Shown: positions 9,428 to 17,535 of the stretch, piece after piece
Position numbering within the stretch: the stretch's first letter is position 1
How the letters are laid out: every line of letters starts with the position of its first letter
Source of the DNA: Bacteroidota bacterium
GTDB taxonomy: Bacteria > Bacteroidota > Bacteroidia > Chitinophagales > Chitinophagaceae
Assembly (NCBI GenBank): GCA_023416995.1
Contig: JAEZGI010000031.1
Location: forward strand, 1-48,134
Direction of reading: 5' to 3'
Length of the DNA stretch: 48,134 bases
The notes under the pieces: generated by a model
The model's input: the letters and a program-made list of their open reading frames with translations, nothing else
The model's database searches: none
Told to the model about the DNA's origin: nothing
Made by a program: the position numbers and the translations under genes

Positions 9428-10633
9428 TTATTGACCTGGCAATCCAGATACCCGGCGGCTGCGAGATAGTTTCAAAAATATCCACGCTACCAGGCCGGCT
9501 AATAATCCCGCAATAATAGCGAGAGTTATGCTGCCATATATATACTGTTCAAGGTTTGCCTTGATTGTTTCAAGTGAAATGTTGCGGTCAAAATTCAGCG
9601 TCATCACCCTGTCACCCATCCACCAGCCTCCCATCTTATAGCTCAGGAAAATAATAAGCGGAATCATCGGCGGAATGCTGATGTTAGCGGCAATGATCAC
9701 CAGTGCCTTGTTTAACCGCAATACCACCGCCAGGAAGATCGCCGCAACCAACTGAAAACCCCAGATGGGGATAATACCCATGAACACTCCAAAAGCCACC
9801 GATGATGACTTAAGCATATCCGACTGACCCGTGTTGAAAAGCTGGCTACGCAGCAATTCCTTTAATTTTTTTTTTTGAAAAATCAACCTGAAAAAATCAC
9901 GCGGTTTGATCCATAAAAATGTTATAAACACCAACACAGTATTCAGGATACTGATCCGCGTAAAGTCTTTAAATGGTCTGAAGTGCGATACTCTTGTGCC
10001 TGGGGGAGGATAATAAACAGTCACCGGCACTGAACGGATCGGAATACCACTCCACGCGGCGCGAACAAGAACTTCAATTTCAAACTCAAACTTTCGGGTG
10101 ATCCACTTTTTCTTACTTAACAGGTGCACGGGGTATAAGCGGTAACCAGATTGAGTGTCCGGCAGCTTAATACCCGTTTCCACCCTGAACCAAAAACTGG
10201 AGAACTTATTTCCAAAGCTGCTTTTGCCTGGTACACTTGACTGTTCCATATTCCGCGCACCCATCACCAGGCCATCCCCGTTGGCGATGAGGTCCTGGAT
10301 AAACAGGGGTAGATCTTTTGCGAAATGCTGTCCGTCCGAATCAATGGAGATCGCGTATCGATATCCCGCATCGGCGGCTAACCGAAATCCCTGTCTCAAT
10401 GCCCAGCCTTTCCCACGGTTGGGAGAATAAGTCAATACCTGTAAACCCGGAAACGCATCCAACAGTTCATTTGTGCCATCAGTCGACCCATCATTTACCA
10501 CTATCACATTAGATGTGAAGGTCAATACATCGCGCACCACCTGCGATATGGTACCGCGGTTATTATACGTGGGGATCAATACACAAACGCTGTGCGTCTC
10601 AAACAATTCCTGCCAGTTGCCCGGTCTACTCAT
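9428..10633 (-). CDS. Glycosyltransferase family 2 fused to DUF2062
   Basis: A 401-residue fusion. Residues about 12-230 are a GT-A fold GT2 domain: CVLIPTYNNRGTI at the start, VIVVNDGSTDGT, the metal-binding DSDGQH near residue 98, and DTQSGYRLYP near 160, as in dolichyl-phosphate-glucose/mannose synthase relatives. Residues about 255-390 carry a DUF2062 membrane domain (GVFMGIIPIWGFQLVAAIF and a glycine-rich last helix). The cytoplasmic transferase would pass a sugar or other group onto a lipid carrier or lipid-linked product at the inner membrane. It lies 47 bp upstream of the MMPL fusion in the same direction; GT2-DUF2062 proteins are frequent in flexirubin clusters. Donor and acceptor unknown. 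Confidence 0.85.
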   Translation of the reverse strand: MSRPGNWQELFETHSVCVLIPTYNNRGTISQVVRDVLTFTSNVIVVNDGSTDGTNELLDAFPGLQVLTYSPNRGKGWALRQGFRLAADAGYRYAISIDSDGQHFAKDLPLFIQDLIANGDGLVMGARNMEQSSVPGKSSFGNKFSSFWFRVETGIKLPDTQSGYRLYPVHLLSKKKWITRKFEFEIEVLVRAAWSGIPIRSVPVTVYYPPPGTRVSHFRPFKDFTRISILNTVLVFITFLWIKPRDFFRLIFQKKKLKELLRSQLFNTGQSDMLKSSSVAFGVFMGIIPIWGFQLVAAIFLAVVLRLNKALVIIAANISIPPMIPLIIFLSYKMGGWWMGDRVMTLNFDRNISLETIKANLEQYIYGSITLAIIAGLLAGLVAWIFLKLSRSRRVSGLPGQ

Positions 10634-10681
10634 ATCACAATAATCATTTCGCTTTTTTTAAAGGCCGCCAAAGATAATCAC

Positions 10682-12229
10682 TCATCTCAGAAACTTCTTT
10701 TTGTCCGCCCTGACTCTTTCTTCCGCTAACTGGCTCACAGGGGCCATTGGCTCCTCAAAAAAGAACAGCTTTGTACCATTCTCCCGGAAAAACGGCAGAT
10801 TGATCGAATCCAGTATAGTTGACCGTTTAAAAAGTGAAGTAATTGGATTTTTTGAGGGATCCTCGTTGGCAATCAGCAGAAAATTATCAAAGTCATAAGT
10901 TTCGGGCATCCACAAAAGAAAAGATGCACTGGAACTGTGAACTACCGGCAAACCTTTTGGTCCGCCGTAATAGTTTAGCGAACCGGCAAAAGCATAACCT
11001 GATGCGAATATGAAAGTACGTTCCTTTTTTTCCCTGGGCAGTGCGTGATAAGCTTTGGTTGTTATTTCAGCCAACTCTTTCCAACCCATCATATCAGCGT
11101 AGTCCTGGGGCAGCGGGTGAGATTTAAGATCCTCCCAGCGAAAATCGCCCGCCTCATAAGATCCGATTTTTTCATAATAACGGGAAAGTTTTTCAGGGGG
11201 CGCAACGGGTAACAAAAAGGGTATCGCAATTATTCCAAGTGCAAATGTATAAATCAACATAGCGAACCGCGTCCATCTCCACCGCATAGTGGTTAGTTGC
11301 TCCAGCCAAACCGACCCAAAAACAAAAAGCATGGGGTAAATACCCAACATATAATAGTCCTTGGCTTTCAGGAACACATAAAGACAAAGCAATAAAATAT
11401 AGGTCCATCCATAAAAACGGTATTTGGCCCAATTACGCGAAAGAAGAATACAAATAAGACCTGCGAGCCATACAAATACAACAGGAAGTTGCATCATCAA
11501 CTGCCCCTCCAAAAAATCGCTGCTGTCGAGGTATTGAAGCTGGGTCTCCTTCAGCTCGTCCATGTGAGCGATTACAGGGAAGTTATGATTGTATTGCCAG
11601 ATGATATTTGGCAGAAAGATGATGAGAGCGATTGCGCCGGCAACATAAAGATGCTTGTTCAGGAAAATACGGCGATGTGGGGAAACCAATAATCCCGCTA
11701 AAAGGCAGATCGTAAAAAAAGCAACTGAATATTTACTCATCAGCCCAAGACCGACTGCGACCCCGAACAGGTATAACCAGCGGTTTCGGTTGGTTTGAAC
11801 ATATCGCAGCAGTCCATAACTGATAAGTGTCCAGAAAAATATCTCCAGGAAATTAGGCTGAAATAAAAAGAACACACGGAGCCAGGCGCCAAATACAAAT
11901 GGCAGAAATGCAAGAAGAAGAGCAAACTTTCCGCCTTTAAGATGCAACACCATCTTTCCTATCAGCAGGTAACAAAATCCGCCTACCAGGTCAGGAAAAA
12001 ACTTTATCCAGAATTCACCACCGCCAAGCAGTTTCACCATCCATGAAAACACTGAAAGCACCGGCGGCACCTCCATGTAACCCCAATCCATGTGATCGGC
12101 AGCGGCAAGATAAAGGAACTCATCCCGGTGTGGCTGATAGTAACTGTGTTGTAATAAAAAAGGGATGATCAGTTTAATGACAAACAACAGGTATAGTAAT
12201 CGATGTTGGGTAAGATGGTGCCTGCTCAT
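10682..12229 (-). CDS. GT39/ArnT-like polytopic membrane glycosyltransferase
   Basis: About 515 residues. After the first helix comes YYQPHRDEFLYLAAADHMDW, with the Arg-Asp-Glu acidic motif in the first periplasmic loop that marks GT39/ArnT/PMT-type transferases, followed by EVPPVLSVFSWM and roughly ten further membrane helices, then a soluble C-terminal part. Such enzymes move a sugar from a polyprenyl-phosphate donor onto lipid or protein on the periplasmic side. A longer reading from 12274 would place the first 15 codons across a perfect hairpin, so I use ATG at 12229 (MSRHHLTQHR). It sits 48 bp upstream of the GT2-DUF2062 gene, which could supply its polyprenyl-linked sugar; that link is inference. 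Confidence 0.75.
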   Translation of the reverse strand: MSRHHLTQHRLLYLLFVIKLIIPFLLQHSYYQPHRDEFLYLAAADHMDWGYMEVPPVLSVFSWMVKLLGGGEFWIKFFPDLVGGFCYLLIGKMVLHLKGGKFALLLAFLPFVFGAWLRVFFLFQPNFLEIFFWTLISYGLLRYVQTNRNRWLYLFGVAVGLGLMSKYSVAFFTICLLAGLLVSPHRRIFLNKHLYVAGAIALIIFLPNIIWQYNHNFPVIAHMDELKETQLQYLDSSDFLEGQLMMQLPVVFVWLAGLICILLSRNWAKYRFYGWTYILLLCLYVFLKAKDYYMLGIYPMLFVFGSVWLEQLTTMRWRWTRFAMLIYTFALGIIAIPFLLPVAPPEKLSRYYEKIGSYEAGDFRWEDLKSHPLPQDYADMMGWKELAEITTKAYHALPREKKERTFIFASGYAFAGSLNYYGGPKGLPVVHSSSASFLLWMPETYDFDNFLLIANEDPSKNPITSLFKRSTILDSINLPFFRENGTKLFFFEEPMAPVSQLAEERVRADKKKFLR

Positions 12230-12240
12230 AACATTAAAAT

Positions 12241-12278
12241 GTAATTGCCAGGTATCTTTTACGATACCTGGCAATTAC
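12241..12278 (-). terminator. Perfect 16-bp hairpin between aldo/keto reductase and GT39 genes
   Basis: Arms 12241-12256 and 12263-12278 are exactly complementary, with a 6-base loop. On the minus strand the stem is followed by ATTTTAATG, a modest U-rich tail, which suits a rho-independent terminator after the aldo/keto reductase gene. It ends only 11 bp before the GT39 start codon at 12229, so it could also hinder translation of that gene. Confidence 0.65.
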
Positions 12279-12314
12279 CAAGTTAAAGAATTCACGGGTG
12301 ATTCGTAAAAAAGA

Positions 12315-13307
12315 CTACACCAGCTCCAGTTTGTCGATTTGCTTGTTGATAAACGACATTTCTTCTTCATTGATCTTGACCTCAACAGCAGCTGCATTTT
12401 GCACTGCCTGGGTCGCATCACGTGCACCAACAAGCGCTACCGCAACTCCGGGCTGATCGATTGTCCAACGAATCACCAGTTGCGAAAGCGATATACCTTT
12501 TTCGTCGGCAAGAGGCCGCAAAGTGTCGAGCAAATGATTGATGCGTTCAATATTATCAGGTTTATAAAACTTCGTTTGTGGGCGATGGTCGCCTGCAGCA
12601 AACTGATGCCCGGGTTTGATTTTACCTGTTAATATTCCCCGTTGCAAAGGGCTGTAAGCGATTATTGATTTCTGCAACTTCAAACAATATGGAACCAGTT
12701 CGGCCTCGATACTGCGTTCAACCATGCTGTAAGGTACCTGGTCAGAAGCAAGATTGATGGTTTTTTCAGCTTCCTCCATTTGGGCCTTACTGTAATTACA
12801 AACTCCCGCGGCACGTATCTTTCCCTGTTCAAGCAACAAGTTTAACGCTTCCATGGTTTCGGCAATAGGCGTAGTTGTGTCCGGCCAATGTATCTGGAAC
12901 AGATCTATATAATCTGTCCCGAGACGCTTCAGACTGGCCTCGCATTCATCCAAAACACTTTGTTTGCCTGCATACCGGTATACATCAATCGGTTTACCGT
13001 TGTTGTCTTCGCTTTTAAATGCAAATTCTCCCCGTGTATCATCCCATCGCATTCCGAATTTGGTGAGAATCTGAACCTTCTCCCGCGGAATGCCCTTAAT
13101 AGCCTCACCTACCAGCTCTTCGCTGTATCCCTGGCCATAAACAGGGGCCGTATCAATGGTTGTTACCCCCGCATCGTAAGATGCCCTGATTGCTTCAATT
13201 GCGTCCTTTTTAACTGAACCGCCCCACATCCATCCTCCAATGGCCCATGCGCCAAATGTTACTGCTGATAGTTTTAATTCTGTTTGTCCAAGCTGTCTGA
13301 ATTCCAT
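12315..13307 (-). CDS. Aldo/keto reductase
   Basis: A 330-residue TIM-barrel oxidoreductase using NADP(H). The family tetrad is visible: Asp52 and Tyr57 in TTIDTAPVYGQGYSEELVG, Lys83 in ILTKFG, and His140 in DLFQIHWPD. The C-terminal cofactor-binding part LVGARDATQAVQNAAA is also typical. It would reduce aldehydes or keto sugars, or run in reverse. It starts 6 bp after the stop of the exported sugar-isomerase-like gene, so the two form an operon and probably handle related sugars, one in the periplasm and one in the cytoplasm. The actual substrate cannot be read. Confidence 0.88.
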   Translation of the reverse strand: MEFRQLGQTELKLSAVTFGAWAIGGWMWGGSVKKDAIEAIRASYDAGVTTIDTAPVYGQGYSEELVGEAIKGIPREKVQILTKFGMRWDDTRGEFAFKSEDNNGKPIDVYRYAGKQSVLDECEASLKRLGTDYIDLFQIHWPDTTTPIAETMEALNLLLEQGKIRAAGVCNYSKAQMEEAEKTINLASDQVPYSMVERSIEAELVPYCLKLQKSIIAYSPLQRGILTGKIKPGHQFAAGDHRPQTKFYKPDNIERINHLLDTLRPLADEKGISLSQLVIRWTIDQPGVAVALVGARDATQAVQNAAAVEVKINEEEMSFINKQIDKLELV

Positions 13308-13313
13308 ATTATT

Positions 13314-14150
13314 TTATACCACTGTTTTTGAAATGCCATGAAAGTATCCTACTGATTCTGCAATACCTGGCAGTGGGTCCTTCATGTCCAATTCAAATTC
13401 TATGCTACACTTACCAGAATATTTGATCTTCTTAAGCGCCTTTACCACGGCCGGCAGATCAATTACACCCCTGCCCATTTCGATCCCCTTTGCATCTTTT
13501 GCATCACTGACCAGGTCCTTGAAGTGCAGATCAAATAATCTTGGGCTATAATCAAGCACTGCCTTTGCCGGATCAGTGCCTGCGCGAAGCGAATGACCAA
13601 TATCAAGACAAAGTCCCATGCGTTTATCCAGCTTGCTGATTTTCGAGTAGGCATCAGCGGGGCTTGGATATAATTTGTCTTCGGGCCCATGGTTATGAAT
13701 CGCCATACGGATGTTATGTTGTTTTACCAGTTGTTCTGTGTAGGGCAATAATTCTACAGTAGGTACACCAACAATCATATCGATACCCAGGTTTTTCGCG
13801 TAGGTGAATCCGCGGTCAAGTTCTTCTTTTGTTTTAAAATAGATTACCCCTGCAGCATAAATCGTTATTCCCGCGTTATTGAACTTTTCTTTTACTTCCC
13901 TTATTTTCTCAGGACTGCTGTCAAGTGGTAAATGAAAATCCTTTATGGACAGGGTTTTAATGCCCGTCCTTTTCATCATGCTGATGGCCTGGTCAACATC
14001 AAAATATCGAAAGCTATAACCCGCTATTCCAAGTTCATATGTAGTGTCTGCATGTTTATAAGGTGGTGTTGCATTGGATACCAGTGAACCCAGGCCGGTA
14101 GCAGTAACCGACATGGCTGTCATTTGTAAAAATTTTCGACGGGAAGACAT
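13314..14150 (-). CDS. Tat-exported TIM-barrel sugar phosphate isomerase/epimerase-like protein
   Basis: About 278 residues from ATG at 14150 (MSSRRKFLQMTAMSVTATGL), a twin-arginine leader followed by a hydrophobic stretch. An in-frame ATG at 14309 would add 53 residues that hide the leader, so it is rejected. The mature part has the xylose-isomerase-like AP endonuclease 2 fold: MRMAIHNHGPEDK and MGLCLDIGHSLRAG carry metal-binding His and Asp/His residues, and CSIEFELDM near the end supplies the last acidic ligand. Exported members of this family act with Gfo/Idh/MocA proteins on keto sugars in Bacteroidota. It is the first gene of an operon with the aldo/keto reductase. Confidence 0.8.
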   Translation of the reverse strand: MSSRRKFLQMTAMSVTATGLGSLVSNATPPYKHADTTYELGIAGYSFRYFDVDQAISMMKRTGIKTLSIKDFHLPLDSSPEKIREVKEKFNNAGITIYAAGVIYFKTKEELDRGFTYAKNLGIDMIVGVPTVELLPYTEQLVKQHNIRMAIHNHGPEDKLYPSPADAYSKISKLDKRMGLCLDIGHSLRAGTDPAKAVLDYSPRLFDLHFKDLVSDAKDAKGIEMGRGVIDLPAVVKALKKIKYSGKCSIEFELDMKDPLPGIAESVGYFHGISKTVV

Positions 14151-14365
14151 GGCTTGCAATTTTATGATGTTATGAGAATGAATATACGTATTGCCTTTAT
14201 AGGACAACCGATTTTTGACAACCACAAAATGAGAAAATTCATGGAAATGACACGGGGAAAGTCCGCAAACGTTTACGGAAAAATTTAACCGGCATTTCAA
14301 AACAAGCACTAAATTGTCCGCCGGCCGCCGCTTACCTCAACGGGGAAGCACAGTTTTTATAACAA

Positions 14366-15145
14366 ATGGTACATATGAGAACCTCACTTTTATTGATATT
14401 GGCAATCTGCACCTTCCCCGCTTTCGGGCAGGTGGTAACGCTTGACTATTTTTTCAACAGGGAATTCCGAAAGGCAAAAACCGGGAAGGCAGAAAGATTT
14501 CATTACACCTGGGAAGACACGGCGCAAACCGGGTATTCAATATGGGGACATTTCTTTCGGGAACTGGGCGCCGAAACAGTTAGCAAAGACGCGGCTCCCA
14601 CGGAAACAAATCTTAAAGGTTCAGACATATACATCATTGTGGATCCTGACACAGAAAAAGAAACCGGACAGCCAAACTTCATACAGAAAAAACATATTCG
14701 CGCTATAACCAGTTGGGTCAAGGCAGGTGGAGTGCTAGTTTTGCTTGCTAATGACAGCGCAAACACGGAATTGAAACATTTCAATAAGCTGGCAAAGAAA
14801 TTCGGGCTTCGATTTAATAATGACCTTAGAAACAGAGTAACCGGTGACGCATTTGAAATGGGGGCATTACAGGTTCCTGCTGAACATCCAATTTTCACAA
14901 CCGCCAGGAAGCTTTATCTCAAAGACATTTGTACGATCCGTCTTCGTAAAAAAGCGCAGCCGGCATTCACCGATAAAGGAGACGTCATTATGGCTACCGT
15001 TAAATACGGCAAAGGGACCGTGTTTGCAGTAGGTGATCCATGGTTTTACAACGAATACTGCAACGGGAGATTACCAGCAGCATTTGATAATGATAAAGCA
15101 GCGCAGGACCTGGCGCGGTGGTTATTGAAACAAGTGCCAAAATAA
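14366..15145 (+). CDS. Secreted DUF4350-like protein
   Basis: A 259-residue protein with an N-terminal signal peptide (LLLILAICTFPAFGQ) and cleavage probable near residue 23. The rest reads like a DUF4350/GATase-like fold: DIYIIVDPD, ITSWVKAGGVLVLLANDS and KYGKGTVFAVGDPWFYNEY, where the last motif is the typical end block. DUF4350 domains are often attached to or encoded beside unsaturated rhamnogalacturonyl/glucuronyl hydrolases (GH88/GH105), but no such catalytic domain is present here. It ends 8 bp from the convergent alginate-lyase-like gene, which supports a role in acidic polysaccharide use. ATG at 14375 is an alternative start. A catalytic role is not evident. Confidence 0.6.
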   Translation: MVHMRTSLLLILAICTFPAFGQVVTLDYFFNREFRKAKTGKAERFHYTWEDTAQTGYSIWGHFFRELGAETVSKDAAPTETNLKGSDIYIIVDPDTEKETGQPNFIQKKHIRAITSWVKAGGVLVLLANDSANTELKHFNKLAKKFGLRFNNDLRNRVTGDAFEMGALQVPAEHPIFTTARKLYLKDICTIRLRKKAQPAFTDKGDVIMATVKYGKGTVFAVGDPWFYNEYCNGRLPAAFDNDKAAQDLARWLLKQVPK

Positions 15146-15153
15146 TACTGTGA

Positions 15154-16308
15154 TTACTGCAGCCAGATAAGCGGGTTCCTTATAGGCAGGTTCCTTATCA
15201 CCTCCTCGTTTGTCGGTGCATGATTCAACTTCTGCCAGGTATCGAACCACTCGCGGTTGTCAAACTTCAGCGCCCCAAAAACAAGAAACGGAGGCGCAAC
15301 CGGCCATTCTTCCCAATACATTACATCTGGTGGTAGTGGCCATTTACTTTTGTTTTTAATATAAGGATATAAATATTCTATCCCTTTATGGATAGACCGG
15401 GAATCGGTTTTAAAATGCCATAGATCCTCTCCCAATATCTGGCAGATTGCAGTCATGGCATCAAGATTAAATATCGAATAGCCATAAGGTTTTGTTCTTT
15501 TTAGTTCCAAAGGAAAACTGCCGTTCTCATCCATTTGCGAAGGCAGTAATACTTTCCTGTACCGGTCACGACAGAACGCAACCAGTTCTTTGTTTTTGGT
15601 AAACATCGCAAATGAACTTACCTGCATCACCCAGCAGGTTCCATGATTATTTGCGGCATTCATTTCTGCAATACCATAAGGATGTGTGGTTAGCCAGTTA
15701 AGATAGCTTTCGAACCAATGACGAATACGTTCCATATCTCCCCGATCCGCAACGCCGGCCCGGTCAAACACTGAAAGTGCCTGTACAACCTCCATAAAAT
15801 GAATGGTGTCGATTATTCCAATTCCCCTGCCCGTTACTCTACCCTTTATCGCCTGGGCGAACAATAAATGAGGATTCATCAGGGTTGCAGTATCAATAAA
15901 CCAGGCCTTGCAATGTAATAAAGCGTGATCAGCATATTTCTGCTCACGGGTAAGCATATACGCGGATGCAAGTGCACCTACTATCCTGCTGAACCGGATC
16001 ATTGCTTTGCGATGTGCTACAAAATTATCAGGATTTGTGTGTCCGTCCCGTTGAACATAAGGACTATCCGGATGTTTAGGGTCGGGCCACCAATAGTCGC
16101 CTTCAGAAAAAAAATCATGTCTGCCACCGGCGCTGCGTTGTGAATGGGCCGCGGTTACTGTCTCCGGTTGTTGTTTCATGGCCCATGCAGCTTCCTGCAT
16201 GATCGTCGGCCTGAGGATCGAGGCAACCGCGGAAACGGTCACACTTTCCTGGGTCAGGCCAAATAATGAAGAGATCAATGCAGTTATAACAATAATCAGA
16301 TGTTTCAT
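15154..16308 (-). CDS. Secreted alginate-lyase-like polysaccharide lyase (PF05426 type)
   Basis: A 384-residue protein with a signal peptide (MKHLIIVITALISSLFGLTQ). The (alpha/alpha) barrel pattern of the alginate_lyase family is visible: EGDYWWPDPKHPDSPYVQRD near residue 70, RFSRIVGALASAYMLT, and the active-site block AANNHGTCW with Asn220, Asn221 and His222, followed by TKPYGYSIFNLDAM, where tyrosines act as acid/base in relatives. These enzymes cut uronic acid polymers by beta-elimination, leaving 4,5-unsaturated ends. Whether the substrate is alginate, glucuronan or another uronan cannot be told (PL5- and PL38-like enzymes share these marks). A KdgF-like cupin gene lies 41 bp upstream in the same direction, exactly the enzyme expected to take the unsaturated product further. 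Confidence 0.78.
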   Translation of the reverse strand: MKHLIIVITALISSLFGLTQESVTVSAVASILRPTIMQEAAWAMKQQPETVTAAHSQRSAGGRHDFFSEGDYWWPDPKHPDSPYVQRDGHTNPDNFVAHRKAMIRFSRIVGALASAYMLTREQKYADHALLHCKAWFIDTATLMNPHLLFAQAIKGRVTGRGIGIIDTIHFMEVVQALSVFDRAGVADRGDMERIRHWFESYLNWLTTHPYGIAEMNAANNHGTCWVMQVSSFAMFTKNKELVAFCRDRYRKVLLPSQMDENGSFPLELKRTKPYGYSIFNLDAMTAICQILGEDLWHFKTDSRSIHKGIEYLYPYIKNKSKWPLPPDVMYWEEWPVAPPFLVFGALKFDNREWFDTWQKLNHAPTNEEVIRNLPIRNPLIWLQ

Positions 16309-16349
16309 AATGCAGTATGGCGGCTACCGATTAATATGTACAACGAAGT

Positions 16350-16685
16350 TCAGCTTAAAAAATCTTCCCGCATTGGCGCAAAACAATCTACCAGCATACC
16401 TGCTTCAAGACAAACACAGCCGTGAAGGATATTGGGGGGAACAAAATAACCATCTCCCTTCCGGATGATCTTCTTTTCATCCCCTATGGTCATTTCAAAA
16501 ACGCCGGACTCAACATAGGTTACCTGGGTATGCGGGTGTTGATGCATCGCGCCAATGCCGCCCTGTTCAAATCGTACTTTCACCATCATTACCTGGTCGT
16601 TATAACCATAAAGCTGGCGTTGGATCCCGGGACCGGCATCTGTCCATTCAATTTCTTTTTCAAACTGGAATTGTTCTGAAGCCAT
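16350..16685 (-). CDS. kdgF: KdgF-like cupin (unsaturated uronate ring-opening)
   Basis: A 111-residue single cupin. Metal ligands are visible in GAMHQHPHTQVTYVESGVFE (His48, His50 and Gln54 region) and in YFVPPNILHG (His88), and the protein ends with LVDCFAPMREDFL, an ending characteristic of KdgF. KdgF turns 4,5-unsaturated monouronates, released by polysaccharide lyases and oligo-lyases, into the linear 4-deoxy keto form. No signal peptide is seen, so it works in the cytoplasm. The gene precedes the alginate-lyase-like gene and they likely form an operon. Other single cupins could look similar, but the C-terminal block plus context favour KdgF. Confidence 0.75.
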   Translation of the reverse strand: MASEQFQFEKEIEWTDAGPGIQRQLYGYNDQVMMVKVRFEQGGIGAMHQHPHTQVTYVESGVFEMTIGDEKKIIRKGDGYFVPPNILHGCVCLEAGMLVDCFAPMREDFLS

Positions 16686-16765
16686 AAGGAAACATTGAAA
16701 GCTAAAATTGCGGCTTTCAGGCTAGAGAAAAAAATGTTAGCGGGATAAGGTTGGCAGAAAGGCTT

Positions 16766-16798
16766 AAAAAAAAAAGGGTCTGGATAGAAATCCAACCC
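16766..16798 (-). terminator. Rho-independent terminator after the S41/unknown-protein operon
   Basis: On the minus strand a 9-bp stem (arms 16790-16798 and 16776-16785, one bulged base, 4-base loop) is followed by ten T residues (16775-16766). It lies downstream of the gene ending at 16885 and upstream of the cupin gene, so it ends the preceding operon. Confidence 0.8.
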
Positions 16799-16884
16799 CG
16801 TTTTAAAATCCAATATCCTATGAAAAACCGATATATTAACGGTAGTGTATTGCGCATATTGTGAGCCGGATAAAAAATATTTTT

Positions 16885-17535
16885 TTACTGGAGAATATTT
16901 GAGTCTACCACCCGGCGCAAAAACTGTTTATCCCTGAATACCCAGGTCACCTCATAGCTGCCCTTATTTTCTTTATTCAACATATATACATATATAGTGC
17001 GTTTATCTGCTGACAGATACACAGCATTGAAAGTTTTAGGTATACCACTTCCGTCACGATAAGCAAACGTAGGGCTGTACAAATCAAACAACGCTGTCTG
17101 CGGAACAGCGATCGTGTCTTTATCGACATACAGTGTTACCGACGATATTGTATACCGCGGAACAGAACCATAATTTCCGAAATAAGGCTTCTTGTCGATT
17201 TTGACAAGATACTTTTCAACCGAGTCAAGTCGGTGTTTGGATGGATCAAAGATGCCTGCCGTTATCACTACCCTGATATTATCTTCATGAAAGACCAGTT
17301 CGGATCCGGAGTAACTTCGGGCGGGGATATCTTTCAGAGGTTTTTTACCGATCCTTTCTACCACTCCCGCAATTGTGAAAGTGGCGAGATCGGCCCGGAT
17401 ATCTTTTTCTTTAACCTTTAGAAAATTATCATTTTTCTTGCGGTAGTCAGGTAGATCGTCCTGGGCGATAAGACTTGCATTTAAAACAAATAACAATGCA
17501 AAAAGCTGACATAAGGGTAGCGTGCGTAATTTCAT
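16885..17535 (-). CDS. Secreted protein of unknown function
   Basis: A 216-residue protein that I do not recognise. Residues 1-24 form a signal peptide (LFALLFVLNASLIAQ). The rest is rich in predicted beta strands, for example TISSVTLYVDKDTIAVPQ and KRTIYVYMLNKENKGSYEV, and ends YEVTWVFRDKQFLRRVVDS; a beta-sandwich or lipocalin-like envelope protein is possible. Its ATG overlaps the stop of the upstream S41 peptidase gene by one base (TAATG), so translation is coupled and the two products are likely used together, perhaps as partner or substrate-binding protein of the peptidase. A good terminator follows. Confidence 0.7.
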   Translation of the reverse strand: MKLRTLPLCQLFALLFVLNASLIAQDDLPDYRKKNDNFLKVKEKDIRADLATFTIAGVVERIGKKPLKDIPARSYSGSELVFHEDNIRVVITAGIFDPSKHRLDSVEKYLVKIDKKPYFGNYGSVPRYTISSVTLYVDKDTIAVPQTALFDLYSPTFAYRDGSGIPKTFNAVYLSADKRTIYVYMLNKENKGSYEVTWVFRDKQFLRRVVDSNILQ

